In this document: one piece after another, positions 43,211-55,791 of the stretch
Numbering within the stretch: the stretch's first letter is position 1
Layout of the letters: every line of letters begins with the position of its first letter
Assembly: GCF_000219625.1 (NCBI RefSeq)
Contig: NC_018217.1
Coordinates: forward strand, 2,108,001 to 2,172,000
Length of the DNA: 64,000 bases
Direction: 5' to 3'
Origin: Zymoseptoria tritici IPO323
Taxonomy: Eukaryota; Ascomycota; Dothideomycetes; Mycosphaerellales; Mycosphaerellaceae
Position numbers and translations under genes: made by a program
Notes under the pieces: model-generated
What the model was told of the DNA's origin: nothing
Database searches by the model: none
Seen by the model: the letters and a program-made list of their open reading frames with translations, nothing else

Positions 43211-44555
43211 ATGGCCGACATGCTGGAAATGAAGAACCAAGAACTTGCCTCAGCTTTCCGAAGTCATCTACCAGATTTAACATCGCCACGATTCACGACT
43301 TCGGCGAAGCAGAGTCCGTATGAGTACACGGAAGCTTTTCAGCAGAATCGTGCTCCACCTTGGCTTTACAACTTGACCGAAACATGGAAAGAACTGCTCA
43401 AAGAGCCTTTCAAAGGCGTGACGGTTGATGGCAGCGTCCGTGACGGCCTGTTCAAGACTGACGATCAAGAGGTGCCTGTCGGAAAGATTTGCGAGGCCGC
43501 GAACAATGTCCTCTCCAAGCTCACGCTCCAGCAGAAGACGAAAGTTCAGAATCCGATGAATTCTGAGAAATGGCGGTGCTGGTCAAACCCGGAATTTCTC
43601 TTGCGGCCATTCGGACTTCGATTGGAGGAGCTCCCAGAAGAGATCATTCAGACCATCCTCGGGGTCCTGCAGGCCACATTCTCCGTCGAGGGATATCAGA
43701 AGGCAGTTTCGGCGATGCGCATCAATCATTTCCTAGGAGAAGTCTGTGAGGTTCCGAGGATTCTGAATCAGTACTCGTACAACTTTCTGATTTGTGAGTT
43801 GCGAGTCATCTCGGAAGCAGGGTGATATGATGCTGACCCTCCTCATCTCAGTCGGTGAGCCGTCACCCACCAAAGCATGGGGCTGGTCGATGTATGGCCA
43901 CCATCTCTGCTTGAGTGTATTCCTGCAAGGGAGTCAGATCGTAATATCGCCGACTTTCACCGGAGCCGAACCGAACATCATCGACAAAGGACCCTGGGCC
44001 GGCACTGCTATCCTCCACAAAGAAGGTGACCTGGGCCTCAAGTTGATGCAGTCGCTCCCCAAGGACGCCCAGAACTCCGCTCAAATCTTTGAGAAGATGA
44101 AGGATCCGGGAATGTTACAAAGCGGCGACTTGAAAGTCGACCGATGGAATCAAGACGACCAACGGCACCTGTGCGGAGCTTTCAGAGACAATCGCGTCGT
44201 CCCGTATGAAGGCATCAAAGTCAGCTCAATGGCAGAAGACCAACAAAACACAATCTTGGCCATCGCAGAAGAGTTCCTGCTGTACCACCCTGACAAAGCC
44301 AGGCAACTTCGCAAGCAACAGATACAAGAATACTTTGACGAAACCTACTTCAGCTGGATTGGAGGCTACGGCGATGAGGACCCATTTTACTATCGAATCC
44401 AAAGCCCGGTGATTATCTTCGAATTCGACCACCACTCGGGAGTCTTTCTCTCGAACACCGAGCCGGCCAAGTTTCACACTCACACGATCGTGCGGACACC
44501 AAATGCCGGAGACTATGGTCAATCTTTGAGAGAGCCGCGTGATTGTATTCCGTGA
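43211..44555 (+). CDS. DUF3500 family protein
   Basis: Two exons, 43211-43793 and 43852-44555, a 58-base GTGAGT...CTCAG intron; 428 aa. Splicing gives NFLIFGEPSPTKAWGWSMYG followed by HHLCLSVF, the conserved core of DUF3500. Other family features are the early AFRSHLPDL and PPWLY, LTLQQKTKV and SEKWRCWSNPEF, then TFTGAEPN, and the C-terminal FEFDHHSGVFLSNTEPAKFH with its His cluster HTHTIVRTPN that could bind metal. No signal peptide. The family occurs in bacteria and fungi and has no proven function. Start chosen at the first ATG (MADMLEMKNQ); the frame is open for a few more codons without one. Confidence 0.85.
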
Positions 44556-45938
44556 TAGCCGTGAGGTGTAGTGCTCGGCATGCACGGATAGAAGATTGGT
44601 CGGTTGATGAATCAGGCAGTCGAGGAAGCAGTATCTGCTTCGAGGCGGTGTCTTCATAGCTCTCGAGTCGCAGGCCCTGACGGAAGTCTTGTCAACTCAG
44701 CTGTTGCATGCCGAGAGCGGTGTCACTGTCTCAGACTGTTGACATTGGACAGCCGTTGCCTTGGGACTCGCATAACGCCTTTCTCGCGAGATCGCATTGG
44801 GTAAACGCCCGAAGCGGTGTTTCGCAAGTCGCTGGGTGATTGAAGATGTTGCAGAAGTTCCGCGACTTGCCGATTCGCTTGGCGTTGAATGTGCATGAAT
44901 CGTCGGCGGAAGTCTAGATGTGCGACGGCTCTGACTGCCCCATCTCCTCGCATCTCTAGACGCAAGGCAGCAGACGTATCGAACTTCGACGAGGATCCCA
45001 ATCCTCAATTCGCCGACCTTGCGACCGATCCAGCATTCGGCCTAGGATAATGCTATGACTTTCGACAACACCTCTGACTTCGTGCAGCCGGACCTCCAAT
45101 TTTACACGGTGTTTCAACCATCGTGAGAGGATTCTTCGCGCCCAGCCACGAGATGAAGCCGGCAAGTACCTTGTGACGATTCTGAAACACCATTTATCCG
45201 GACCGCTTTGAAAGACCACGATTCAAAATCAAACAACAACGACGACCGATGACTGGCGAGAAAAGCGGCTGAGCCATAGTTATTGATCAATATTCGAGCT
45301 GCTTGACCATCAATTCCGTGTTCCAAAGATGATCCGAGTCAACCCGACAGGCAAAGATCGTCTACCCAACCCTTATAACAGGCAAGCGCCACCTCATAGT
45401 CCACGACTCGTGGCAGATTCGACGATGCAACGCCACCCAAAGTTAGCAGTTTCAAGAAACAATGTCAGCTTCCCTATAGGTCGAAACCGTCAGATAAGCT
45501 GCGACTGGCGCCTTTAGCCGTCAATCTCCGTGTCCATCGTCTCGCATATCGGACGAAATTCCCATCAGGAAAGTGCTGCTGTTGAAACAAAACACTGGCT
45601 TTTGCACGGGTACCTGGTTTCCTCACGTGGCGGGTCCTTGCCAGGCGACTGAGAAGAGTGATCTTCGAGTCGGGGTCAATAATCCCGCGGCATATGATTA
45701 AGGGCTGCAGCCTGCCGGATGATATAAACATTTCCTTCGCCCTCTTCTTACCTCTACCTAACCAACACCAATCACTTTACGACTTTCACTTCTCACATCA
45801 CGCTACTTTCGCCAATTCGAAGCACCGCTGGTCGGAGCATTTGTACAACAAGAACAACCATCAAGCATCGAGCATCGACGACACGTCTTTACTCAACCAC
45901 ACGACGATCTCCACAAACCCAGAACAATCTTTCGCCAA
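44556..45938. other. long intergenic region, some protein-like frames
   Basis: Minus-strand frames at 44723-45001 and 44956-45219 have some protein character but no ATG or splice pattern I can support; they may be remains of a gene. A GATATAAACATT element at 45721-45732 followed by pyrimidine- and CA-rich leader precedes the gene at 45939. Confidence 0.35.
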
Positions 45939-46322
45939 ATGTCTTACTTCACCCGAATGTCGAACTCGCTATACGGAGAATCCCCCGCAAACACCCCCGA
46001 GGAACGCTACGAGGGCTTCCGAGAGTTGCCCATGGCTGTCAACACGGCGCAAGAGCAGGTTACGACGGTCCAGATCCGTGGCCAGGCGTACCGTGTGCCA
46101 GTGGATCCATATGGAATGGCAAGCAAGGTATGCTCGAGCGTTGGACCGAATTTTGCGACACTGCTGACCCTCTCCCGATAGAGCTTCTACCGCGACCTCA
46201 CGTGCCTAGAAGACGAAGAACTGATCCACAAGTACGGCCTCACACCGTATTCGGTGGCTCCGCCGATTCCGATGAAACATGCTGCGAGGGGGAGCAAGTA
46301 TACGGCCCGCTTTAAGGCGTGA
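45939..46322 (+). CDS. small hypothetical protein, 109 aa
   Basis: Two exons, 45939-46127 and 46182-46322, a 54-base intron (GTATGC...CGATAG) in phase 0. The product MSYFTRMSNSLYGESPANTP continues through VTTVQIRGQAYRVPVDPYG and, after the splice, SFYRDLTCLEDEELIHKYGL, ending SKYTARFKA. Polar, no signal peptide, no cysteine pattern. A TATA-like element and a CA-rich leader lie upstream. The family is not recognised. The clean splice and amphipathic second exon support a real gene. Confidence 0.65.
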
Positions 46323-47684
46323 AAGCGAGCACCGCCTGGACTTTTGCGATTGGTGCGCTTCAGCGAGGGATAGGAAGGACGAGAGTAATGCATGTATACC
46401 ACCACAAGATCTCCTGGTGAGATTTGGTCGCTGGCGGCCGGTACTGTCGTTACTGGAAGGATGAACTGGGGGAAAATTTTGGCGATGCGGGAAAGGAGTT
46501 GGAGGTGGCGGATGGATGTACTGTATCAAAAGAGCGAGACAGAGAACGGTATGTGTTCAGTCTGACTGAATGCCTTGCGCGGAGTCTGTGACTTGTGAGC
46601 TCATTCGAGGCGAGGGCAAAAGTTCTGCGATTCTTGAGCGATGGATTGTTGCCGCGTGGAGGATAGCTGTACGAATGGCACGATGTACTTAATTTCCGTC
46701 TACTTGGAAGGCCGCATACTCCATTTCGCTCGCTTGTTCGGCGTGGTATCGACATGTATCAAAATGTTGTTTGAAAGGAGACCTGCGTACTAGTGTCCTG
46801 GAGCATTCGGTGCTTCCGTATGCCGATTCGAATGCCCGCTCGTCGCTAGACAGTCTGACATGTGAAGCTTACTGCTGCGCGCTGGAAGGTTGCATAATTC
46901 AGTTGCTCACAGTTCTTGGCCAAGTCGATGTCTAGCAGAACGGCGATTTGTGAGGAGGTATACGTACTGAGGACTGTGAGCACTCAATGCCATTGGCCAA
47001 TTGAGCAGGCCTCCCCTCCTCAGTCTGTAACATATGAAGATCACGCCTGCGCAAGTGGTCGCAGAGATCCTTGAGGGTAAGCTATCAGCTTCAGGATCGA
47101 TGCAGAGGTCAGCGCTGCTGACACCAAGTATGACTACGGAGGAGTAGCTCTGGGTCTGATCGCCGCTGATGATCTCCATATGGCATATGTACTCCACGCA
47201 GAGGACCGGGCAAAGTAACGAGACTAGTCTTTCGACCAGCAGGCTACTAGGTCGGAGAATTGCTGTCGCAATCCTTCCTTCATACCCTCCAGCCGAGGGC
47301 TTCAGCCTTGAAAGCATCGGGGAGACCGAAGCCGCCCTGCAATAGACGGCTCGCGAGGGCAGCTGGTAGCGATGAAGCGCCACGAGTCCGCTCCTGGACT
47401 GCGATCTTTGGTCCAGAATTTTGATGGCTGATCGGAGCTCCCGATGAGGAGGTGCGCCACGAACGGCTACTTTCGACGTGCAGGCAGGGTCGACGCGTAG
47501 GCTGGAGAGGATCGGCCGCCTTGGCCCTCTCAGAGACATGTTGTTCTAGTCGTTTCATGGCTCGAGTGATGGAGTCCTGCCCAACATGTAGAGCCTCCGT
47601 TCGGGCATGACTGGATGCATGCATCGTAAGAGCCATGCGTACGAAGCTGAGTTGCTCCCTCTCACGCGATGGCCAAACAGAGCT
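46323..47684. other. long intergenic region
   Basis: No supported gene. Minus-strand frames of 118 and 210 codons (47280-47636, 46907-47539) overlap each other in different frames and look like chance. It ends at the insertion site of the foldback element. Confidence 0.4.
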
Positions 47685-47690
47685 AGATCA

Positions 47691-48153
47691 ACAAAGCCGA
47701 TCCGGACAGCCCGCAGCCCGCAGCCCGCAAAGCGGTCTCGGAGCAAGACATTAATACTAGAGTTTGACGTCTTTAGGCAGCGTCTATTAAATTATCCCCT
47801 CTCGAACGGCGCGGCGCCCGACTGCCGGTCGCAGGCTCCCTAGGTCGCCGCGAGCTTTAATATAGTTTTGCGCTGCCTCTGCAATTTATGTTAAGAAAGT
47901 CGGAATGCCGAATACGCCTCGAAGGCAGCGCAAAACTATGTAAAAGCTCGCGGCGACCTAGGGAGCCTACGACCGGCAGCAGTCGGGCGCCGCGCCGTTC
48001 GAAAGGGGACAATTTAATCGGAATTAAAGCCCTTATGCTAGACATCAATTATTTAGAGCGAATTTCAAGGGCGATTTGATTGTCTTGCTCCGAGCTCGCT
48101 ACCTACTTGCGGGCTGCGGGCTGTGGGCTGCGGGCTGTCCGGATCGGCTTTGT
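47691..48153. mobile_element. foldback/MITE-like element, 463 bp
   Basis: Starts ACAAAGCCGATCCGGACAGC and ends with its reverse complement; flanked on both sides by AGATCA (47685-47690 and 48154-48159), a 6-bp target-site duplication. The whole element is an imperfect palindrome: a left arm of about 182 bases (47691-47872) and a right arm of about 235 bases (47919-48153), with a spacer of about 46 bases. Arms share CAGCCCGCAGCCC repeats near the ends, CTCGGAGCAAGAC, TCGAACGGCGCGGCGCCCGA, and GCTCCCTAGGTCGCCGCGAG next to AGTTTTGCGCTGCCT at the centre. The right arm has an extra piece of about 40 bases. It codes for nothing evident, so it would need a transposase from elsewhere. Superfamily not assigned. 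Confidence 0.8.
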
Positions 48154-48552
48154 AGATCAACTACGGCCCGCACCGTCCGCTTCATCGACTTCAGCTCGAC
48201 CAGGGTCCAGAACATGCAAGCGACAACGCCAAAGCTGTGGTACGGACAAACATTCAACGCCATCATCTGCAGGACATCACCCGCCTCAGCCCGCCAGAGT
48301 CCAAGCGCTCGCGCACCCCCGAGACATAGGGCCAATGGAAGCTCTATGCCATGCAGCGGTCGAGTGGCCGGATCTGCTCACACCACGTGAATATGGGTAA
48401 GCTCGATGCAAGCCACGTCGGAGAAGAGCGATGATCATGTCGGCTAGAAGGACATCATACGAGAGTCCACTACTTCTGAGGATCCCCTCGCACGCTCAGT
48501 ATATGTATCCAGTCTTTGCTCCTCCTCGAGCAGAGCTTCTCCTCCTCAGCTC
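48154..48552. other. intergenic upstream of the STAND gene
   Basis: Begins with the right AGATCA target duplication. A plus-strand frame runs to 48390 but has no independent support. Confidence 0.4.
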
Positions 48553-51500
48553 ATGCAGACAGATCCCCCTCGCTCTTTGTGGAAACGATTCAAACGAAAG
48601 TGCTGCTGTTGCTTCAAAGACTCTTCAGACTCCACCACTGCTCCCTCTCGTCCATCTCTTGCATCGACCCCTACCCGACGCGAGAGTCCCACACTCGCCT
48701 CTCCCCGTTCCAAGCCTCCAAAGCTCATTGTCACGCAATCTAACACCCAGGCCTTGAGGCACTCAACGTCAAAAATGCAGCACTCACAGATCTTGGCCAC
48801 GCGGCCGACAATGAGAGGGATGCTGAACGGTCACCGTCAAAGTAGCTACTTTTCCGAGGCCCCACCATCTCCGTCGTCGACTGGATTTGGTGGCTCTTCG
48901 AAGACGACTGCCGCCCGCAGATCACAGCACTTCTCCAGCGGCGAGAAGACAACCATAATCCGGGACACAGCCCTTGCTCTAAAGCGCAAGTCGAATGCAG
49001 AGCTCGGGCACGGAATTGCGGAGACGGCCGACCATGTCTCATTCATCGAGCTGGTGGAGTATATTCATCAAGAGCGACTGTCCACTTTACCACACAAAGG
49101 ATCCAAGTAAGTCTGCAACTCTGTATCTGCTAAGTGTTACCATCGAGTTCCGCTGATTCGTGCTTCGCTCACAGATGGGACACATGCCTGATCCGGGCGC
49201 TGTATCTCGCCGAGCGGCTTCATGCTTTTGAAGCTGCTCTCAACAACCACGCACACGATATTGAACATGCTTGCAAACTCGGTTATGGACACATTCGTCT
49301 TCTGCTTGATGTGAGTCGTCAGATCCGCAGGATGTTCGTGCCGCACTGACAATCTCCAGCTTGGACATGAGAACTCCGAGGCTTTGGAGAAAGCCTTCGC
49401 CTTCTGCTATCGTCTCAGCTCTCAAGTTTCTCAACTGGTCGCAAGGGCCGAGCTGCTGAAGCTTTCCGCATCGACATACGAACAGCTCTCGTACATGTAC
49501 ACTGACCTGCTCTCGTTGGTGACCGACATTGCTGTTACTTTCTACAAGGCTGTCCACAGCAGCAGCAGCACAGTATCTGTCGACATTTACGAAGAGTTCG
49601 GCGATGTCATTGTCACATTCAGGGAGCGACGAGAGGCCGTGACGAACTCCATCTGGCGGGAAACTACCGGAGAGGATGTGGTCGATGTCGCTGTGCTTTC
49701 CAGATGGCTCTCGCCTCAGGACCGAGTACTGACAACACTGGCGCTGGACTACTCACTGCTCGCGGAGGACCTCGTCGGCTGCGTATGGTTCCATGATGAT
49801 CTGGCCAAGTTCATCAAGGGTTCAGAGAAGATCCTTCTGATCAACGGCAACGCTGGGTCAGGCAGAACGACACTCGCCGCAAGTTTGACCGAGCGCTTGC
49901 AGCGACCTATTGCGAAGAAGCAGTATGCCACTGCCTTTTGCTCCGTTGGTGAGTGATGATCTATCCGCATCATATCGCTCAATTCAGTTGACATCAAAAC
50001 AGGTGCCGCCACATCGCAGGCGAACACTCTCTACATCGTCCAAGTTCTGCTGAACCAGCTTTTGAACCTGAGTGTCGGTAATGCACATGTCTACGATTCG
50101 ATCGCCGAAGCCTATGAGCAATCCAAGCACACCTCAGATCCCACCAGATACGAAGATCTACTATGGCATGCTTTGGAGGATGCCCTCCGGAATCCACTCG
50201 CCAAGGGTAAAGACACCGTTCTCGTTGTCGACGGGATCGAAGAGATCGCTGGAGGGAAGTCCGCAGGCCAGGCTTTGCTCCAACGTCTCGTCCGAGCAGT
50301 CGAGCAGGGTAAAGGTGTCAAAATCATCGGTCTGGCCCAGTCTCTGGCACTTCCTAGCGGCAGCAAGGCCAAGCTGTATCAGATCAAGACCGCCGACACC
50401 AGAGACGACATGCACGAAGTCGTTTTGAGGTGTCTTATCGACCACCCGCACTTCAAAGCTCAGACTGGTCGCGAACAAGAGACAACAGTAAGCCAGGTCA
50501 TCACGGCGAGCAATGGATCTTTCCTTCACGCTACACTCGTGAGTGAGCTGTTGAAGTTTGAGAAGACTCTTGAGAATTTCGCCGAGGCGGCTGGGAAGCT
50601 CAACCCGAAGACCACCGACGAGGACCTGCTTCACACTCTTATTGGCCATCTAGGTCTCTCGGACGATGCGAAGACTTTGCTCTCGTGGCTCGCACACACT
50701 GCTCGACCTCTGACGATTGAGGAGATCGGCTGCCTCTTTGCTATGGATGTAGCTCACGCTGCAAGGAATGAGCGCCGTGTTCATGTCCACGCTCTGGCCC
50801 ACAAAATTGCTCCTTTACTCACGATATCCGAAGATATCATGTCGTTACGCTACAAAGTCGCTACACGCAACTTGCTGAGCTCAAAGAAAATCGCCCTGAA
50901 AGAGAAGACAGAGACCGATTTGCTCCACCGTGTGCTTCTGTACGCCAAACTCACCCTTCCAACCAAGAGCGAGCCAAGTCTGGAGTGCTCTGACCGATCT
51001 ATCATCGCTCACTCCTTCTCACACCACCCGCTCCTCGAATATGTCATCCGGCACTGGACCTGGCATCTTCAGCAAGCCACTGGCATCGCTCCTGGGAAGC
51101 CGTCTGATATCAAGGTCACCACGGAACTGCAGAAATGTTTCCCGCACAGCGTGACCATGCCTATTCTCGAGAACATGTGTTGGGACTTGCAGTACCCCGG
51201 CTCGTTCGAGGTCCAGCTGCATGAGCTTGCGGCAAGGATTCGTTCCAAGATCTTGACCGAGAAGCATCCAGCGACCTTCCAGTCCTGGCTTAATGCTGCC
51301 GGGTATTACCTGGAGACTGACGAGACCAAGCGAGCCTGCTCACTCTACTACTACGTTTGCACACTATCCAAGGAAATTCTGAGCGTCAATCACCCGATGA
51401 CTGTTTCTTTGCTGCAGCTCTTTCTCCGTATCAGTGAGGGTAGCTGCAGCGGAACGACCTCGAGGACGGACATCATCACACACCGCGAACAGATCTTGAT

Positions 51501-54500
51501 CCTGCTGATCACGGCTTATGAGCGTCAATTTGGTGCAAGGGCGGAGATTACCATACAAATCCGCCAGCAACTCTACGAACTCTACATCCAGATCGAGGAG
51601 CATGAGCATGCGGAGGCAATTCTCATCATCATTCGCGACGGACACCACCATCACCACCAGCCGAATGGCGACCATGAGCACGACCGGGATGGCCATCTTC
51701 ATGTCAACTTGCGCAAGAAGAAACATGGAGGAGAGATCGACACCTACGACGGAGACATCTTTGACGATGACATTGAGGAAGAAGAGAACACTCGAATCAT
51801 CGAGCTGACCGAGATCATGGTCATCATCCGCCGAATCGAGGTGCTCATCTCTGAGAAGCATTTCCTCCAAGCCGAGCTTCTCTACCTCAGTCTCTGGCAG
51901 AGGATCTCCATCACTTGCCGCACGACGCTCTTGGTTGAATGGCATGCCAAAAGGATTGAGATCATCATGGCCTACGCCAAATTCCTAGAAACTCACAGTC
52001 GACGCACCGAATCCATCAGCTTGCTGATTTCGATCACCACGGAGTATTGCTCGCATGAACTTGCTTTTGCGCAAATCATTGTCGAGCTTCTGGTCAAGAT
52101 CGCTCGCACTCTGCGACACTATGGAGAGTACTCTGCATCTCTTACGATTTACAAGCACGTCTGCTCGTACTACAAGAACGTTCACGTTCACAAAGAGGAG
52201 TCCAAGACGATCACCGAGATTGAGGAGGAGATGGTCCAGGTATCCGAAGAGAGTGTCAAGCACACCCATTCGGAGACCACAACCACCACAACTCACACCG
52301 CGACCACAAGCTTTGCCATGTTCCAGCTGCTCATCACCAAGAAGTTTGACTCTTCAGTGATGATTATTGCGACTCAGCTCATCTCAGAGTTCATCACAAC
52401 CAAGAGCTGGTCGAAAGCTATCGAAGTGATTCATATCACGCTGGAGAGGTCCTGGAGCTCATTCTTCTCGCAGACCATCACTATCTGCGAGAGGTACCGG
52501 GAGGAGAACATCCGTATGGTCGAGCAGCTTGCGCACTGTCACTTGCAGCTCCGCGACTTTGTTAGGGTGGAAGAGGTCTACTCGAAGTTCTTCAGGGCCA
52601 CGCTCACCGTCATCAAGGAAGTTGCTTTGTTCGAGAGAGCGAAGCTTCTCATCATCGGCTTCTATACCTCTCGTGGCCACGTCCACGGCATCATCCAGAT
52701 CCACCAAGAGATTCTTGCTGTCTACAGACTGGTCTACGGCGTCAGCCATGAGCTCACGATTGCACTTCTGTATCATCTTGGGTCGCTCTGCAGGACGGGC
52801 GGTAGGACCCACTACTGGCTCGAGTACTACCAAAACATCTGCATTGTTCTCAACCACGACAGCAAGCACTGCCATCCGCGCGCCTGGGAAGCTGCTGTCA
52901 TCGTCGCCGAATGCTACTGGGAGGAGCGCCGATACAACGACTGCGTTACCGTCTACGCTCTCTTGTGGTCGACTTTTGTTCACAAGCACAGTCACAAGGA
53001 GTCCAAATCGTTCTTCACCGAGATCTTCATCAGGTCCCTGTATGAGCGCTACTATAGCTCGCTGGAAGAGACGCAATGCACCATCGAGGTGCTGTACACT
53101 GTCTGCAAAGAGTACCGCGAAACATGCAAGAGCTTTTTCGGAGCCACCTCGGTCATCTCCATCGAGGCAACCATTGCCTTGGCGAGGTTCTGCGAACGTA
53201 CAGAGAAGTACTCCGAGCACTCATTGTCTCTGTACCAGGAAGCTCTGAAGATTGTCACTGAGACAAAGACGACTTCTACAACCATTGACGTTCACGAAGT
53301 CAAGTCGAGCCTGACTCGGATCTACCGCAAGCGTGTCATCAGCTCGTCGTCCACATCCATCTCGGAGGAGACGCTCACTCAAGCTATTGAAATCTACCAA
53401 TCGCACTTCCACGAATGCTACACCAAGTATGGCTACTCGCATGAGACATCCTTGATTGCGCTTCGCGAGCTTGTTCAACTTTGGATCCGCCGAGGCAAGA
53501 CTGAAGTGGCTGTCAAAGAGTTGATCAGAGTCACTGTCGAGATCATCATCAAGGAGACGTCTTCTCAGATCTTGTTCGAATGCGCCTCCAGCCTCGTGCA
53601 GACTTTCTTCGCCTGCAAGCTCCAGGCGCAATTGACCACCTTCGTTGAGGAGCTTCATTACCAGCTCATAGTCAGACAGAAGACTTCCAAGTCGACTTTC
53701 AGCGTCATCGAGTGCAAGGAGACCAGCCTCTTCTTTCTGGCCACGATCGAATGGCACATTCGGAAGGAAATTTCCCTCACTCTGTCCGAATTTGTGGCTA
53801 TCATCACAGCGGAGCACGTCATGTACAGGGAATTCCGCTCGCTGGTCAACAATAAAGCAAGCCTGGACAAGATCCTTATCGCCGCCGCACCTCTGCGATA
53901 CCTTCTGCTTCAGTGGAAGCGAACAACACTGGCCAACACAGTGGAACAAGAAGCAATCAAGATCTTCGTCGAGCGAGAGGCCTCGAGCGTGCAGCTGCTC
54001 AGCAAGAAGTCACCGCAGCATTTCATCGTCGGTATCTTGGAGTATCTCGGCAACCGCAGGTCGATCAACTTTGTCGCTGTGGTCATTCGAGCTTGCAACA
54101 AAAAGCTCGCCAGCCTCATCAAGAATTTGCAGTTCGAGGAGGCGCACGATATTGCTAAGATGTGCTACTCCTATGCTTCTTACCGCAAGGGCTTCCGAGG
54201 CGCACATGGCATCGGTCTCGGCTTCAAATTGGCTTCTCAACTCGACGGCCGTGGCGAGAACTGCTGCCAGGACAAGGAATTGCGCCAGAAGCTGCTCACG
54301 TTGTCGAACGGCATCATCAAAGACGTCCTCAAATCCTGCCGCGAGCAAAATATCAGCCTTACTCGCATCAAATTGGCCGAGCTGAACGAGCTCATCGCTC
54401 TCCTCGGTGAACAAAAGGACTGGGACACCCTCGAAGGCCTCCTCAATGAGCTCTGGTCCACCCGTGAGGCTCAAAAATCCTGGGACCCGAAGATCATGCT

Positions 54501-55194
54501 CCGCCTCGGCCGCCTCCTCATCTGCGCGCGATACCTCGCCGGCCGCCAGATCAAGAGTATTCGTCTGGCGGAGGACATTTCATACAATATGCGACGAGTC
54601 AATGGCGCTAGAGGTCCCGCTACAATCGATGCGTATGATCTGCTCGCACAGCTGTACACGTCCAACGGGCAGTCTTACCAACGAGAAGCTGCGACGGATA
54701 AGTCCGCTGCTTCGCTTGCCCAGGATCACTTCAAGAAGTCGCTCCTCGTCCACGAGGATATCCTCCGCTGGCTACTCAGCGAAAGCTCAGACGGCACTGC
54801 CGCCGGCTCAGACGATGACGACGACGACGACTTCGCCGCTTCGCTACTCGCTGAACACGGCGTGCAGCACCACAGCCACACCAACGGCGACGCTGCGCAA
54901 GAAGACGGCAGCACGCACGCCCGCCGCGGAGAACTAGTGAAGCGACACTTGCAGTTATTGAAATTGGACTTCCAGCGCCATGGAGGGTTTCCGAAGGAGT
55001 TTGCTAGTTATGAACGGTTGAACGCAGAGTTGTTTAGGACTTTTGGAGAGCAGTTGAAGGGAGTGGAGGGCGTTGAGAAGTGGTCGGCGAAAGTGTATGG
55101 TGGAGGCAAGGCGGAAAGTCAGGAGGGAGTTTTCGCTAATGAGGGGTATTGGGAGATTTTGAGGCCGGAGTGGAAGGGGGAGATTGTCTATTGA
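48553..55194 (+). CDS. STAND/NLR-like NTPase with long helical-repeat tail, 2156 aa
   Basis: Four exons, 48553-49106, 49175-49310, 49360-49948 and 50003-55194; introns 68, 49 and 54 bases. Residues 1-150 are basic and Ser/Pro-rich with a Cys cluster (KRKCCCCFKDSS) that could be lipidated. Residues 160-360 form a helical N-terminal domain with SYMYTDLLSLVTDIAVTFYK, similar to domains found before NACHT modules in fungi. The NTPase has Walker A GNAGSGRTT (393-401, with Arg399 where Lys is expected) and Walker B VLVVDG with Asp503, then IIGLAQ (sensor-like) and a winged-helix-like stretch (LLSWLAHTARPLTIEEIGCL). Residues 850-2000 are TPR-like helical repeats with a His/Asp-rich insert (DGHHHHHQPNGDHEHD) and a late run of seven Asp. 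The layout is that of fungal innate-immunity or incompatibility receptors; ligand unknown. Confidence 0.82.
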
Positions 55195-55791
55195 GTGTCG
55201 CAATGATGGATCAGGATTTGGCGCAGGCGTTGGCTTTGCGGGATGGAGTTGGTTTTCCTTTGTATGGCATCGGCGAGGAGTTGGAGTTTCTCACGACGTA
55301 ATGAGCGATTTATTGCTATGGACTTTTCTCGCATTCTCAGACCAAATCTTCGCGATTGATTAGTCTGACTGCCGTGGTCGTAGAGAACAGGCAGTGCGAG
55401 GGCCCTGCAACCCAAGCAACCGAACGATGCTGCTCGCGTATCTTAGCTTCCACGATGGCTCCACGAGTGACATAATTGTGCAAGGTATAAGACAGGGGAG
55501 CAAACACGATTCCGTGAACCATGAGGCGCGATCTGCCGGAGACTCTGACCGACTTTGTCCATTCACCTGGTCTTTTCTTGTCATTGTCAATTGTCAAAGC
55601 CATTTGTACTTTTTGGAAGCATTGAACGCTGTGAGCATCTTGAGCAACCTGAAGCATTACGATACGACGACATTCACGGCCTTGACACGAAGACAGCAGC
55701 ATCAGTCCGCAGAAGCGCCTACAAAGCCCAGAAAACAACAACCCAACCACGTCACGAATCACCCACGCCGCCCTCAACACATACCCCAGAA
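55195..55791. other. intergenic
   Basis: No gene seen between the STAND gene and the small gene at 55792; the last 70 bases are CCA-rich, leader-like. Confidence 0.45.

Noticed and set aside
44723..45219. Minus-strand frames with some protein-like text
   Set aside because: No ATG or splice pattern supports a gene; at most a relic.
46907..47539. 210-codon minus-strand frame
   Set aside because: Overlaps another frame of similar quality; no recognisable feature, likely chance in GC-rich DNA.
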